From assembly GCF_026262505.1 (NCBI RefSeq), contig NC_067208.1, positions 20,159,962-20,223,961 on the forward strand: 64,000 nt of DNA. Direction: 5' to 3'. This DNA comes from Trichomonas vaginalis G3 (Eukaryota > Parabasalia > Trichomonadida > Trichomonadidae). The notes below the pieces were generated by a model. The model saw nothing but the letters and a program-made list of their open reading frames with translations. It ran no database searches and was not told the origin of the DNA. The position numbers and the translations under genes are program-made. This document shows positions 16,362-24,489 of the stretch, piece after piece; position 1 is the stretch's first letter, and each line of letters opens with the position of its first letter.

Positions 16362-18298
16362 ATGATTAAACAACAGCAACCACAGACCATTACATACGCC
16401 ATATATGCATATAATTCAAAGACGGCAGAACAAACGCAAATGTTGAAATATGGAGATTTGGAGATAGTATTGAAAAATGACCATTTCGAATTCGTTTGCA
16501 AAGGTGGTGCAGTGATATCAAATATAAAAGAAATTTTATTTATGAATTCAAAAATTAAAGGAATAACGGATGATATAACATCAATTCCACCAGAAGAACA
16601 AAGATATTACGCATTAAATGCATTTCCTAAAGTTTTGAAGATCGGAAGATTTAATTTAAATGAGGAATTCATAAAAGGTTTCCTAAATGACATAATGAAG
16701 AAAGCAGATAAGGAATATGTTAACGATGAGTTAGCAAAGAAAGCAGATATATCATTTGTTAACGATGAGTTAGCAAAGAAAGCAGATAAAACTTATGTTA
16801 ACGATGAGTTAGCAAAGAAAGCAGATAAAACTTATGTTAACGATGAGTTAGCAAAGAAGGCAGATAAGGAATATGTTAACGATGAGTTAGCAAAGAAGGC
16901 AGATAAGGAATATGTTAATGAAAAAGATAATGAAATTATAGAAAGGGTTGAATGGTATCATGAACGGACATCGAAGATTCTTAAAACTAAAGCTGATACA
17001 GGATGGGTTTCAGAATGTTTAGACCTTAAAGCAGATATATCATTTGTTAACGATGAGTTAGCAAAGAAAGCAGATATATCATTTGTTAACGATGAGTTAG
17101 CAAAGAAGGCAGATAAGGAATATGTTAACGATGAGTTAGCAAAGAAAGCAGATAAGGAATATGTTAACGATGAGTTAGGGAAGAAAGCAGATAAGGAATA
17201 TGTTAACGATGAGTTAGCAAAGAAGGCAGATAAGGAATATGTTAACGATGAGTTAGCAAAGAAAGCAGATATATCATTTGTTAACGAAATATACCAAAGT
17301 TTAGTTGGAACAAAAAATATTGAAACTATTGTTGGCGACTTTTCTGTCAATGAAGAAAACAAATATTTTAGATGGGAGTTTGTACAGTCCTTAAGAAATG
17401 GTATACGGTATAAACTCATTCCGAAAAATAACAATGAAATGTATGTAGGCTATATAAAGAATAATGGCACACAAGTTAAAGTTCCATTAGACAACAACTG
17501 CTACTTAAACTTATATGGAGACGAACAAAAGAAATATTTAAGAGTTTATGAAATGACGGATATGACATTGTCTAACGTAGCTCCAGCACCGTATTATTAT
17601 GACTATGGTGTTGACGCACATGTAGACCCAAAAAAGCAAACATTATATTTAGATTATTATAGATATAAAAGATATAATGCAATAGAAAAAACGAGAATAG
17701 TATACTATTATGAAGATGACAAAAATAAATATTATAGTCAAGATTTTACATACCCTGAAAACATAAGATTATATTATAAAAAATATTCTGACACAAACCA
17801 GAAGAAACCCGAAATAGTTACACTATATTTTAAGTTCAAAAGAGACAATCCTATAATATCTCATATGTTTGATTTAATGAACCCAGTAGGTTCTATTTAT
17901 ACATCTATGGATGTGAGAGGTCCTCAAGCAATGTTTGGTGTTGGTGCATGGGAACAAATAGTCGACAGGTTTTTGTATTGTGCAAACTCTTCAAAGGAAA
18001 CAGGGGAAGTAAAACAATTACGGGTGAAAATTTACCTGCACACAGTCACTACATAGATTTAAGCACATCTCAAGCAGGTTGGCATAAGCATAGATATTGG
18101 GATTGGTCAGGAATGACAAAAGGTAAAGGATATGATGTTAAAGATGATGTTAAATTTGCCATAAATTGTTACTGGAGTGACACTCAGGGAGAAGGAAACC
18201 ATACACATCGCGTTTCAGGATATACACAAACAACGGGACAAAGTAAAGATTACATGCCACCATTTATGACTGTATTCGCATGGTATAGAGTTCAATGA
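16362..18298 (+). other. Phage-like fibre gene with 13-residue shaft repeats
   Basis: The region codes for an N-terminal domain, about 14 copies of a 13-residue unit (consensus KADKEYVNDELAK, one copy degenerate), a beta-rich middle, and a C-terminal domain with NPVGSIYTSMD, ENLPAHSHYID, GNHTHRVSGY and MPPFMTVFAWYRVQ. Those last motifs match the receptor-binding collar domains of phage tail fibres, where HxH pairs often hold metal in a trimer. The shaft repeat suits a trimeric coiled coil. Likely role: attachment fibre of the particle. The gene has one break. It is followed by the tRNA-like and hairpin region. Confidence 0.65.
16698..17290 (+). repeat. 39-bp coding tandem repeats of the fibre shaft
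   Basis: Two blocks (about 16698-16925 and 17026-17290) of a 39-base unit encoding KADKEYVNDELAK and variants KADISF and KADKTY. A spacer of about 100 bases with a degenerate unit separates them. High nucleotide identity between units suggests recent expansion, which can change shaft length. Confidence 0.8.
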
Positions 18299-18453
18299 AC
18301 GCTCAATGTTTGTGAAACAAACTTTAGGAGCTCCAAAAGAGCAAACATTATTTTAGGTCAAAGCTTCCACGAGAGAAAAGATTCCTCATTCGCTAAGGAT
18401 TCCAAAAATGAAAAAATCATTGATTTCGGCTGAGAAAAAACAGCAAAACCCTT

Positions 18454-18527
18454 CTTCCACGGGAACAAAGAAATAAAGAAGAAATAAAGAAGAAATAAAG
18501 TAAATTTTTTATTTATTCCCGTGGAAG
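18454..18527. repeat. Long hairpin with TTCCACGGGAA stem
   Basis: The arms cttccacgggaa (18454-18465) and ttcccgtggaag (18516-18527) are perfect inverse complements, with partial pairing further in (aaagaaataaa against tttatttat). The loop holds three aagaaataaa repeats. Confidence 0.7.
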
Positions 18528-18593
18528 ATAGAGCACTTTTATGATACTTTTTATTCACGACAAACAAGACAAATAAAGAAAATAAGAAAATAC

Positions 18594-18666
18594 GGCGCTG
18601 TCGCGGTTCGAACCACAGACCTTGACCCCTCCATAACACCACCTTAGACCACTGTGCTACGTAGCC
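18594..18666 (-). other. tRNA-like sequence with A and B boxes (pseudo-tRNA or tRNA-derived)
   Basis: On the minus strand TAGCACAGTGG (18659-18649) fits a pol III A box and GGTTCGAACC (18614-18605) fits a B box at tRNA-like spacing. However, the T stem beyond the closing G-C pair, the anticodon stem and the acceptor ends do not pair well. A functional tRNA is unlikely; a tRNA-derived repeat or a pol III promoter relic is more likely. The B box is itself palindromic. Confidence 0.4.
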
Positions 18667-18801
18667 TGTCGACATAAGATTTTATAAATTGCATATTTGA
18701 CGTAAATTTATTTCCCAGTTATTCAAAAATAATTAATTATTGAAGAACCTAAAAACATTCACGATAAAATAAGTGATAACAAATTTTTATTTTTATCATA
18801 A

Positions 18802-18966
18802 ATGAATACCCCACAAGCTCAAAATTTACCACGAATCATAACAAGGGAGGAAATGATAAAAATGATGCAAGAACATGTTAAAAATAACAAACCACTAAAA
18901 TTGAGAAAATGTGGTTATGCGGTAATGATGGAAAGAGAGATGTTGTCGAAGAGGAATAAAAATTAA
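18802..18966 (+). CDS. Short Maverick ORF (54 residues)
   Basis: Starts MNTPQAQNLPRIITREEM and ends MLSKRNKN. It is charged, mostly helical and basic. It is supported as a gene by the T-rich box and TAAATG at its start (aatttttatttttatcataaATG) and by the shared TTAA stop with the convergent gene at 18963. Function unknown. Confidence 0.45.
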   Translation: MNTPQAQNLPRIITREEMIKMMQEHVKNNKPLKLRKCGYAVMMEREMLSKRNKN

Positions 18967-19235
18967 ATTTGGATAGAGTTTAAAAATTCATCTTTATTAA
19001 ATTCATCTCTTCCAATCAATTTATTTATTCTATTAAATTCTTTTATTTTTGCTTCACTCAGTTTAAGGATTGAACGATAAGTTTCTAATTTTTCGATTAT
19101 TTCTTTCCTCTCTTTATCGTTTTCAACCCCACCACATTGTGGCTTCTTTTTGTAATAACATATTTTTGATTTAATTCTGTTTAGTTTCTTTTTATATTCA
19201 TCGTCTGGACTCTTGACTGCTTCGTTGTTACTCAT
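18963..19235 (-). CDS. Small basic helical protein downstream of integrase
   Basis: A 90-residue protein, Lys-rich and helical (DDEYKKKLNRIKSKICYYKK, later EIIEKLETYRSILKLSEAKI), probably a coiled coil. It is the last gene of the minus-strand block polymerase, integrase, SH3-like ORF, and this one. It shares the TTAA stop with 18802-18966. No family recognised. Confidence 0.45.
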   Translation of the reverse strand: MSNNEAVKSPDDEYKKKLNRIKSKICYYKKKPQCGGVENDKERKEIIEKLETYRSILKLSEAKIKEFNRINKLIGRDEFNKDEFLNSIQI

Positions 19236-19254
19236 TTCTTACGAAATAAAAAAA

Positions 19255-19566
19255 TTAAATATTATTTAAATATAATGGAGTAATAAAATAAATCGGAATT
19301 TCTATTAATTTATTGTCAACTTCAACTAATGCATTGCCGTTAATATATCTAACAAATTCAGCTATTGTGTCAAATCTTCGTCTTCTTTTTGTCATTGATT
19401 TATCAGTTTTTCCATAATCGAGATGAATCAAAACTTTATCCCCTTGTTTAAAATTCATGAGCCCCGAATTAATTTGTTCACGTTTAACATCATTCAACCT
19501 TTCCATTTGCTTTCTAATATATTCCCATTCTTTTGAAATATCATTTTTCATTTCCACCGGTTTCAT
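19255..19566 (-). CDS. SH3/chromo-like ORF next to integrase
   Basis: A 103-residue ORF. The segment FKQGDKVLIHLDYGKTDKSM, KRRRRFDTIAEFVRYINGNA and EIPIYFITPL has the small basic beta-barrel pattern typical of the C-terminal DNA-binding domain of retroviral and Maverick integrases (GDKV, then a basic strand, then an aromatic IYFI strand). It lies 38 bases downstream of the integrase ORF on the same strand, so it very probably belongs with integration. A helical N-terminal part (EWEYIRKQMERLNDVKREQI) resembles the linker helix. Confidence 0.55.
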   Translation of the reverse strand: MKPVEMKNDISKEWEYIRKQMERLNDVKREQINSGLMNFKQGDKVLIHLDYGKTDKSMTKRRRRFDTIAEFVRYINGNALVEVDNKLIEIPIYFITPLYLNNI

Positions 19567-19604
19567 GTTTATTGTTCTATGCCATGTATTATTGTAATAA
19601 TATA

Positions 19605-20783
19605 CTAACTGCTGTATGATGGAGTCATGATTTCCATCCCAGTATATCTGACCATTAACCCTAACGCATCTCTAAGAGTTCTCATTACCGCATCAACTAT
19701 TTTATTATGAAACGTATATGGAGAGGATGAAAAGTAAAAATTAATTTGTGGGAAATAATGAGCCATAGCTGCCTGAAATCCTTTATCACCATCACCCCTT
19801 ATATTATCTACTCTTTCATGATCTAGTAAGTATTGAATAGCTCTTCTTGTTTCCTGTTCTGTTTTCCCTTTCACCGGAATGCAATATAAATATCTGGTGT
19901 TAATGTTAATGGCAAATAAATAAGTAACGTTTCCTCTTGAATATTCTAAATGATCGATTTCGTATGAATATGGATATGGTGCAAATGAAGGGCGACTAAA
20001 TTTTTCCTTTAACGGTTGAATTTTTGGGTCAGTTGGTTTATTTAATATTTTGAAATCCTTTTTAAAATCTTTTTGCTTCTTTAATGTTTGAAATGGATAT
20101 AATAAAGTGAATGATGAAGGATTAACTGAAGGAGGAGGAGGTACTGTCGTTGGAGGGTTTGGTGTTGCAGGTGGTTTAATTTTATCTGCTTTGATTTTGG
20201 ATTTCATTCCCCCCTTCATTAATTCTGGATGTATTCTATTCATTTGTTTTAAATATGCTGTATATAAAGGTTTGATATACTTTCCCGCTTCGAGTTTATG
20301 TTGAAGGATGAATTCCAAAAGTTGATCTTCATTTAAAAGTCGGGCTGAATATGGTTTAACTAATGAATCATAAATTAAAGCTTGTGCTTCATTTATGGTC
20401 TGAAGGACCTGGGCGTTTTGCACCTTTTGTTTTTGTTCCTTTGGTTTTTGCGGCTCAGGATTATATAATTTATATAATTTATATAATTCATCAATATCTT
20501 CTTCTGTTAATACTTTATTTTTGAAATCTTTCAATTGTTTAAGTTGTGATTTACTTTTTCCCTTTGAATATTCATTATTTTTAATTTTGTCTTTAATTTT
20601 AGAAATTATTTTATCATGATATTTCAAAACTTCATTTTTATAATACGAATAATAATAATCCATATCATCACCCGTTATATTGTTATCATGTTTTTGGAGA
20701 TATGATTTTAATTCATAATAATTAAGAAAATTTTGATTAAGTACTAAATCATCAATTAAATTTTTTAAATCTACGCTATTCAT
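19605..20783 (-). CDS. Maverick integrase core (rve, DDE type)
   Basis: A 392-residue protein. The retroviral-type catalytic core begins near residue 265: first Asp in YEIDHLEYSRGNVTYLFAI (about 275), second in IRGDGDKGFQAA (about 330), and a third acidic residue in HNKIVDAVMRTLRD (about 365), where the sequence shows Asp rather than the usual Glu. The N-terminal 250 residues are charged and helical with a Pro-rich linker (PPATPNPPTTVPPPPS). I see no clear HHCC zinc knuckle. Role: joins the element's ends to host DNA in the nucleus. It lies downstream of polymerase B. Confidence 0.85.
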   Translation of the reverse strand: MNSVDLKNLIDDLVLNQNFLNYYELKSYLQKHDNNITGDDMDYYYSYYKNEVLKYHDKIISKIKDKIKNNEYSKGKSKSQLKQLKDFKNKVLTEEDIDELYKLYKLYNPEPQKPKEQKQKVQNAQVLQTINEAQALIYDSLVKPYSARLLNEDQLLEFILQHKLEAGKYIKPLYTAYLKQMNRIHPELMKGGMKSKIKADKIKPPATPNPPTTVPPPPSVNPSSFTLLYPFQTLKKQKDFKKDFKILNKPTDPKIQPLKEKFSRPSFAPYPYSYEIDHLEYSRGNVTYLFAININTRYLYCIPVKGKTEQETRRAIQYLLDHERVDNIRGDGDKGFQAAMAHYFPQINFYFSSSPYTFHNKIVDAVMRTLRDALGLMVRYTGMEIMTPSYSS

Positions 20784-20885
20784 TTATATAAAAATAAAAT
20801 AAGTGTTTTAAGGGTGCCCGCCTCTTTGAATCATAGTATCAAAACCATTATTTACGGTTCCTTTTGTCTCTTCTGTGGCATTTTA
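20784..20885. other. Short spacer between polymerase and integrase ORFs
   Basis: About 100 bases. The integrase start is preceded by attttatttttatataaATG (minus strand), the T-rich plus TAAATG pattern. The segment gggtgcccgcctc near 20811 is locally GC-rich. No further gene is seen. Confidence 0.4.
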
Positions 20886-22286
20886 TTAAATAAATGGCAT
20901 ACAACATCCATTTTCACAACATACAGCCTTAGTGTGTGCTCCTGTTAATGCAGTCTTACCGATTGTTAAGCGAGTCATTGACCCGTTTTTAAGTTGTAAA
21001 TTAATATTCTGACCATCAAATATCACTTTATCATTTATTATATCCAAATAATTTTTAGGTGTTAATTGTTTATTTTGTCGTAAACTAACTCCTTTCATTT
21101 TTTGTGCAATCTTTTTAAAATCACTTCCATCAATTGAACCGTTGAATGAAGTATAACACTTAGGACATAAAGCAACCATGTTATCACCTTGTTTCTCAAT
21201 TGCTAAACCCAATAACTTCTTCTCATGTGCTTTTTCTTCAGCTTTATTCTTTAATTTAGGTTTAAATTTCTCATTAAAACAGAAGAAATCAAAAGGTGTG
21301 AATTTGTAAATGTTTTTATCATAAAATTTTTTATCGGTTACAATTGCTTGAAATGCTTGAGTGTTAGGAAGATTTGGGTCGCCAGCGATTGCCCAATAAG
21401 ATGAATCAGTATCACCTTCAATGAAATGAAAACAATTAACATCCATGCATTTATACATAAAATCATAAATGAAAACCAAATACCAGTATTTTGCGTTATC
21501 TAAAGTGAAGAATGCCTCTTGTAAACATGTATCACATCTATAAAATCTATCTTTAAGCATCACTTGATACGTATCCTCTCCTATTTCTCTTATGTTTTTA
21601 AACTTATTTGACATACATGCAACGCGTGCCTTCTGTGCATTCATTATTTTAGTCTTTGCGTAATTTTGTGTATTCATTGCATCGTAACCATATGATCCAT
21701 TAAGTGAAATCTTGCAAAATAAACTTTTTCCTTTATTTCCTTCTAATTCAGCCTTTTGTCTTTCGTTCATAAATTCATTCGCAAATTCATTAAAACAAGT
21801 ATTTTTCGTAAATGTTAAAATTGATTGAATGTCATCAATGATAAAATGAAATCTGTCTATTAGATACCAAAGATAATAAGAAGAAAATGGTTGATATTGG
21901 TTGTGTGTTGATGCTAACTGAGTTAATTTCCTCTGTTTCTGGTCAACTGGTAGATTGTTTGATTTCATGTAATTATACATAAAACCACCAATTGTTTTTT
22001 CATCTGTGATAATATCAAAGTTTCTTATTATTGGTAAAAAGTTTATGTAATCATTAATGTATTTTTCATCAATGTGACCCTTTACTTCAGCCACGAATAA
22101 AGTATTTTTCTTCTTAATTATTCCCAGTGCTTTTGCTTTCTTTGTTGCTGTATCACAAATGATAACACCATTCAATCTTCCCGGCATATACATTTTATGG
22201 TCAGTATATTGAATGAAATCATGAGGATTAGATGAAAATGATGAAGGATATAATGAATTAAAGTCAACACCAACGAAATGAGTCAT
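20886..22286 (-). CDS. DNA polymerase B, palm part
   Basis: A 466-residue ORF with the polymerase motifs of family B. Motif A is DFNSLYPSSF (Asp at residue 8), motif B KISLNGSYGYDAMN (about 185-198), and motif C EGDTDSSYW (about 288-296, catalytic DTD). The Tyr-Gly and NGSYGY forms suit the protein-primed subgroup found in Mavericks and adenoviruses. Later Cys pairs (CPKCYTSF; CCENGCC) may bind zinc. Start and stop of this ORF and its upstream partner overlap as ATGA at 22283-22286. Role: replication of the element using a terminal protein primer. Confidence 0.85.
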   Translation of the reverse strand: MTHFVGVDFNSLYPSSFSSNPHDFIQYTDHKMYMPGRLNGVIICDTATKKAKALGIIKKKNTLFVAEVKGHIDEKYINDYINFLPIIRNFDIITDEKTIGGFMYNYMKSNNLPVDQKQRKLTQLASTHNQYQPFSSYYLWYLIDRFHFIIDDIQSILTFTKNTCFNEFANEFMNERQKAELEGNKGKSLFCKISLNGSYGYDAMNTQNYAKTKIMNAQKARVACMSNKFKNIREIGEDTYQVMLKDRFYRCDTCLQEAFFTLDNAKYWYLVFIYDFMYKCMDVNCFHFIEGDTDSSYWAIAGDPNLPNTQAFQAIVTDKKFYDKNIYKFTPFDFFCFNEKFKPKLKNKAEEKAHEKKLLGLAIEKQGDNMVALCPKCYTSFNGSIDGSDFKKIAQKMKGVSLRQNKQLTPKNYLDIINDKVIFDGQNINLQLKNGSMTRLTIGKTALTGAHTKAVCCENGCCMPFI

Positions 22287-24148
22287 AATGTTGGTGTGTC
22301 CTCATTTGATACAGTTTTAGTTTCTGGATTATATGAAAGTTTATTAATGTGCGTGATTCCTTTAAGATTTACTCTATGTTGAACATTTGATAAACCACCA
22401 GTAATTCCATTACGGAGGATGTGATAAGCTTCAACTGAATCTAGAGTCATTGGTAAATTATTTTTTAATGTATAATTTCTTAAATTGATTCTTAAACGTT
22501 GAACATCTTCATCTTTATTTGATTTTACGACATTGCAATAACAACACATTAACTGACAATTTTCTTTGGTATGTGGTTTTTCATTATCGATTCTATCTAA
22601 TGTTGGTTTATTAGCATATGTAAACGCTTTACCACACATTTTGCATTTAGATGAAAGGATTAAATCGTGATAGTATTGATAGTCATCCATTGAAACATTG
22701 TTTTTAGTATCCCTTTCTGCTTTTTCATCTTGTTTCTTATATGAATCAATTTTATATTTCCAATACTTTTTTGTTAATTCAAAACTTGATTCCACATTTT
22801 CTTCTTCTGGATATGTTTCGTTAGGATTGAAGTTCTTATATGCTAACGCGTAACGAATCATTGATGCATTCGATGATAAAGAAAGATTATGAAGCATGTC
22901 AATTTTATAAACAAATGTTTCTTCAATAATTTTATCAATTGGGTCAATCATAATTTCAACGTCTTTATTGCAATAATGAATAAAATATTCTAATCTATTC
23001 TCAAAATTTTTAGCATCATTGAGATATATTTGATAATCTGAATCGGATATTGTTTCTTGAGTTAATGCTGAATAAAATGAATCTTGAGTGAATGGTTCCA
23101 CTTTATATAATTCATCTTCGTAATTCTCCCATGTGATGAATTGATAAGGGAAAAAGGATTTAACACGTGATTTATTGTTTCCGAAATCTTGAGTGAATTG
23201 GTCTAATGTTCCACCCGCTATATAATTTCTGATGTCAATAAATCTTAATTCATATGGACAGTTTGTTTTCTTTACAATGATTTGCTTAAATTGAGAAGAA
23301 GAACCCAGCATTGATTTTATTTTCCATTTTGCAGTGTTTAAATCACGAAGAATTAAATTTAAATCAAACTTTCCCGAATTAAAACCTATGATATTCACTT
23401 TATTGAATTCCTCATCTAGAAGTTCTTTAAATGCTTCCTTCTGTTTTTCATTTAATGTATGGGACAAAGTCCCCGCCGTTTGGTCCGTTTGCGGCTTCAT
23501 TAATTCTTCATATTGTTCAATATTTGATTTAGCAACTAATGAACAGGTTGAAAATAAAAATTCAATCCAATCAGAGATGAACGAATCACTTGATGTTAAG
23601 CAAAAATTCCTCGTAAATGTTTTATCACGGTCTACGACCTCGCCGCTTCGGTCTGAAAGACCTTCAGGACTCAAAGAGTCCGTTTGCGGCTTTATTTTGA
23701 CAGTTGATGATACCATAAATGGTTTTAAGTAAGCGTTCAAAGTTGCACATTCAGAAAGTTGAAGTTCTTCTTTAGTCTCTAATGTTTCGAAGTCAAAAGT
23801 AATATAATATCTTGTTGGTTTATAATATTCCTGCAAATTATGTGCTAATAGCCATTGATATATCTTCTGTTTCGTGATATGTGGTGCATATGGTTGTTGT
23901 GTGTTTTGCAATTGAACGTCTTGAATTAATCTTCCATTATTTTCTTTACATTTCTCACAATGCTTTAAAAATCTTCTTTGGTTTTTCCTTTCTGGGTCAT
24001 CACGGATAGAATATACTTCTTCTTTGCAAAAGGGGCAAACTTTATATCCTGTGAGTGCTTCAACGTCTGTAATTCTGTCAGCGTGAAGTTTTCCACATGG
24101 ACTCTGTGTTAATAAAATATTTACTGTTTCAAATTCTGGATCTATCAT
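22283..24148 (-). CDS. DNA polymerase B, exonuclease part with HNH-like domain
   Basis: A 621-residue ORF counted from the first ATG (MIDPEFETVNIL). A Cys/His motif near 25-65 (CPFCKEEVYS, HCEKCKENN) precedes the 3'-5' exonuclease: Exo I FDFETLE (about 115), Exo II NSGKFDLNLIL (about 254), Exo III YCNKDVEIM (about 391). Near 499-548 CKMCGKAF, LDRIDNEKPHTKENCQ and CCYCNVVKSN form an HNH-like zinc domain. Two peptide inserts containing KPQTD are encoded by GC-rich hairpins (23462-23500 and 23629-23692). It provides proofreading for the adjoining palm ORF. Confidence 0.8.
   Translation of the reverse strand: MIDPEFETVNILLTQSPCGKLHADRITDVEALTGYKVCPFCKEEVYSIRDDPERKNQRRFLKHCEKCKENNGRLIQDVQLQNTQQPYAPHITKQKIYQWLLAHNLQEYYKPTRYYITFDFETLETKEELQLSECATLNAYLKPFMVSSTVKIKPQTDSLSPEGLSDRSGEVVDRDKTFTRNFCLTSSDSFISDWIEFLFSTCSLVAKSNIEQYEELMKPQTDQTAGTLSHTLNEKQKEAFKELLDEEFNKVNIIGFNSGKFDLNLILRDLNTAKWKIKSMLGSSSQFKQIIVKKTNCPYELRFIDIRNYIAGGTLDQFTQDFGNNKSRVKSFFPYQFITWENYEDELYKVEPFTQDSFYSALTQETISDSDYQIYLNDAKNFENRLEYFIHYCNKDVEIMIDPIDKIIEETFVYKIDMLHNLSLSSNASMIRYALAYKNFNPNETYPEEENVESSFELTKKYWKYKIDSYKKQDEKAERDTKNNVSMDDYQYYHDLILSSKCKMCGKAFTYANKPTLDRIDNEKPHTKENCQLMCCYCNVVKSNKDEDVQRLRINLRNYTLKNNLPMTLDSVEAYHILRNGITGGLSNVQHRVNLKGITHINKLSYNPETKTVSNEDTPTL
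23462..23500. repeat. GC-rich hairpin inside polymerase B
   Basis: A gggac-aaa-gtccc stem is followed by a ccgccgtttgg...gcggc pairing. On the minus strand it starts gccgcaaacggac, the same 13 bases that start the hairpin block at 23629-23692. It encodes part of MKPQTDQTAGTLS, with the frame kept open. Confidence 0.65.
23629..23692. repeat. Four-stem GC-rich hairpin block inside polymerase B
   Basis: Consecutive stems are ggtc-tac-gacc, ggtct-gaa-agacc, ggactc-aaa-gagtcc and ccg-tttg-cgg. It encodes KPQTDSLSPEGLSDRSGEVV within the exonuclease region, with the frame kept open. The first stem is shared with the block at 15748-15781. Confidence 0.7.
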
Positions 24149-24186
24149 TATTGATTCCACTAATGGAAAGTCTACCTTATTTATGT

Positions 24187-24426
24187 CTACGTCTTCTGGT
24201 TGAGGTCACAATAATAAAAATCAATATTAACGTTTAACATTCTTGCTAACCTCTCACTTTCTGATGAAATGTCAAATCCTTCATATGCATCTATGGCTTC
24301 ATTTAAATAACTTCTACGAGTTTTAGGATTAACACCATCAGGAATGTTATAGAAGCGTTTAAATAACCTTCTACCTTCGGCTCTTATTTGATTATCATTC
24401 ATTTTAGCTGTTCCGTTTTTGTTCAT
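24187..24426 (-). CDS. Small helical Maverick protein upstream of polymerase B
   Basis: A 79-residue protein with RAEGRRLFKRFYNIPDGVNP and AIDAYEGFDISSESERLARM. Its size and position just before polymerase B would suit a terminal-protein or accessory replication factor, but no motif shows this. It has a single Ser-rich helix (ISSESERLAR). The start is preceded by ttttttattcttacataaATG. Confidence 0.4.
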   Translation of the reverse strand: MNKNGTAKMNDNQIRAEGRRLFKRFYNIPDGVNPKTRRSYLNEAIDAYEGFDISSESERLARMLNVNIDFYYCDLNQKT

Positions 24427-24489
24427 TTATGTAAGAATAAAAAATTAAAAAATAAATAAAAATAAAGTTTATTTTTTTAAAGTCCAGGG

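Larger units (their letters stand above)
18299..18801. other. Non-coding spacer with hairpins and tRNA-like box sequence
   Basis: Between the fibre and the small 18802 gene. It holds short stems (gtttg-tgaaa-caaac near 18310; gctc-caaaa-gagc near 18331), a strong hairpin at 18454-18527 and a tRNA-like segment at 18594-18666. No protein gene is supported: the minus-strand ORF here reads through the tRNA-like sequence. Confidence 0.5.

Noticed and set aside
16958-17434. Minus-strand ORF with repeated NSSLTYSLSAFFA
   Set aside because: Shadow of the fibre shaft repeats on the other strand.
18594-18666. Functional tRNA gene
   Set aside because: A and B boxes are present, but the acceptor, anticodon and T stems do not pair properly.
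18358-18675. Minus-strand protein of 105 residues
   Set aside because: It reads through the tRNA-like segment and a hairpin loop and has low-complexity aromatic content; not coding-like.
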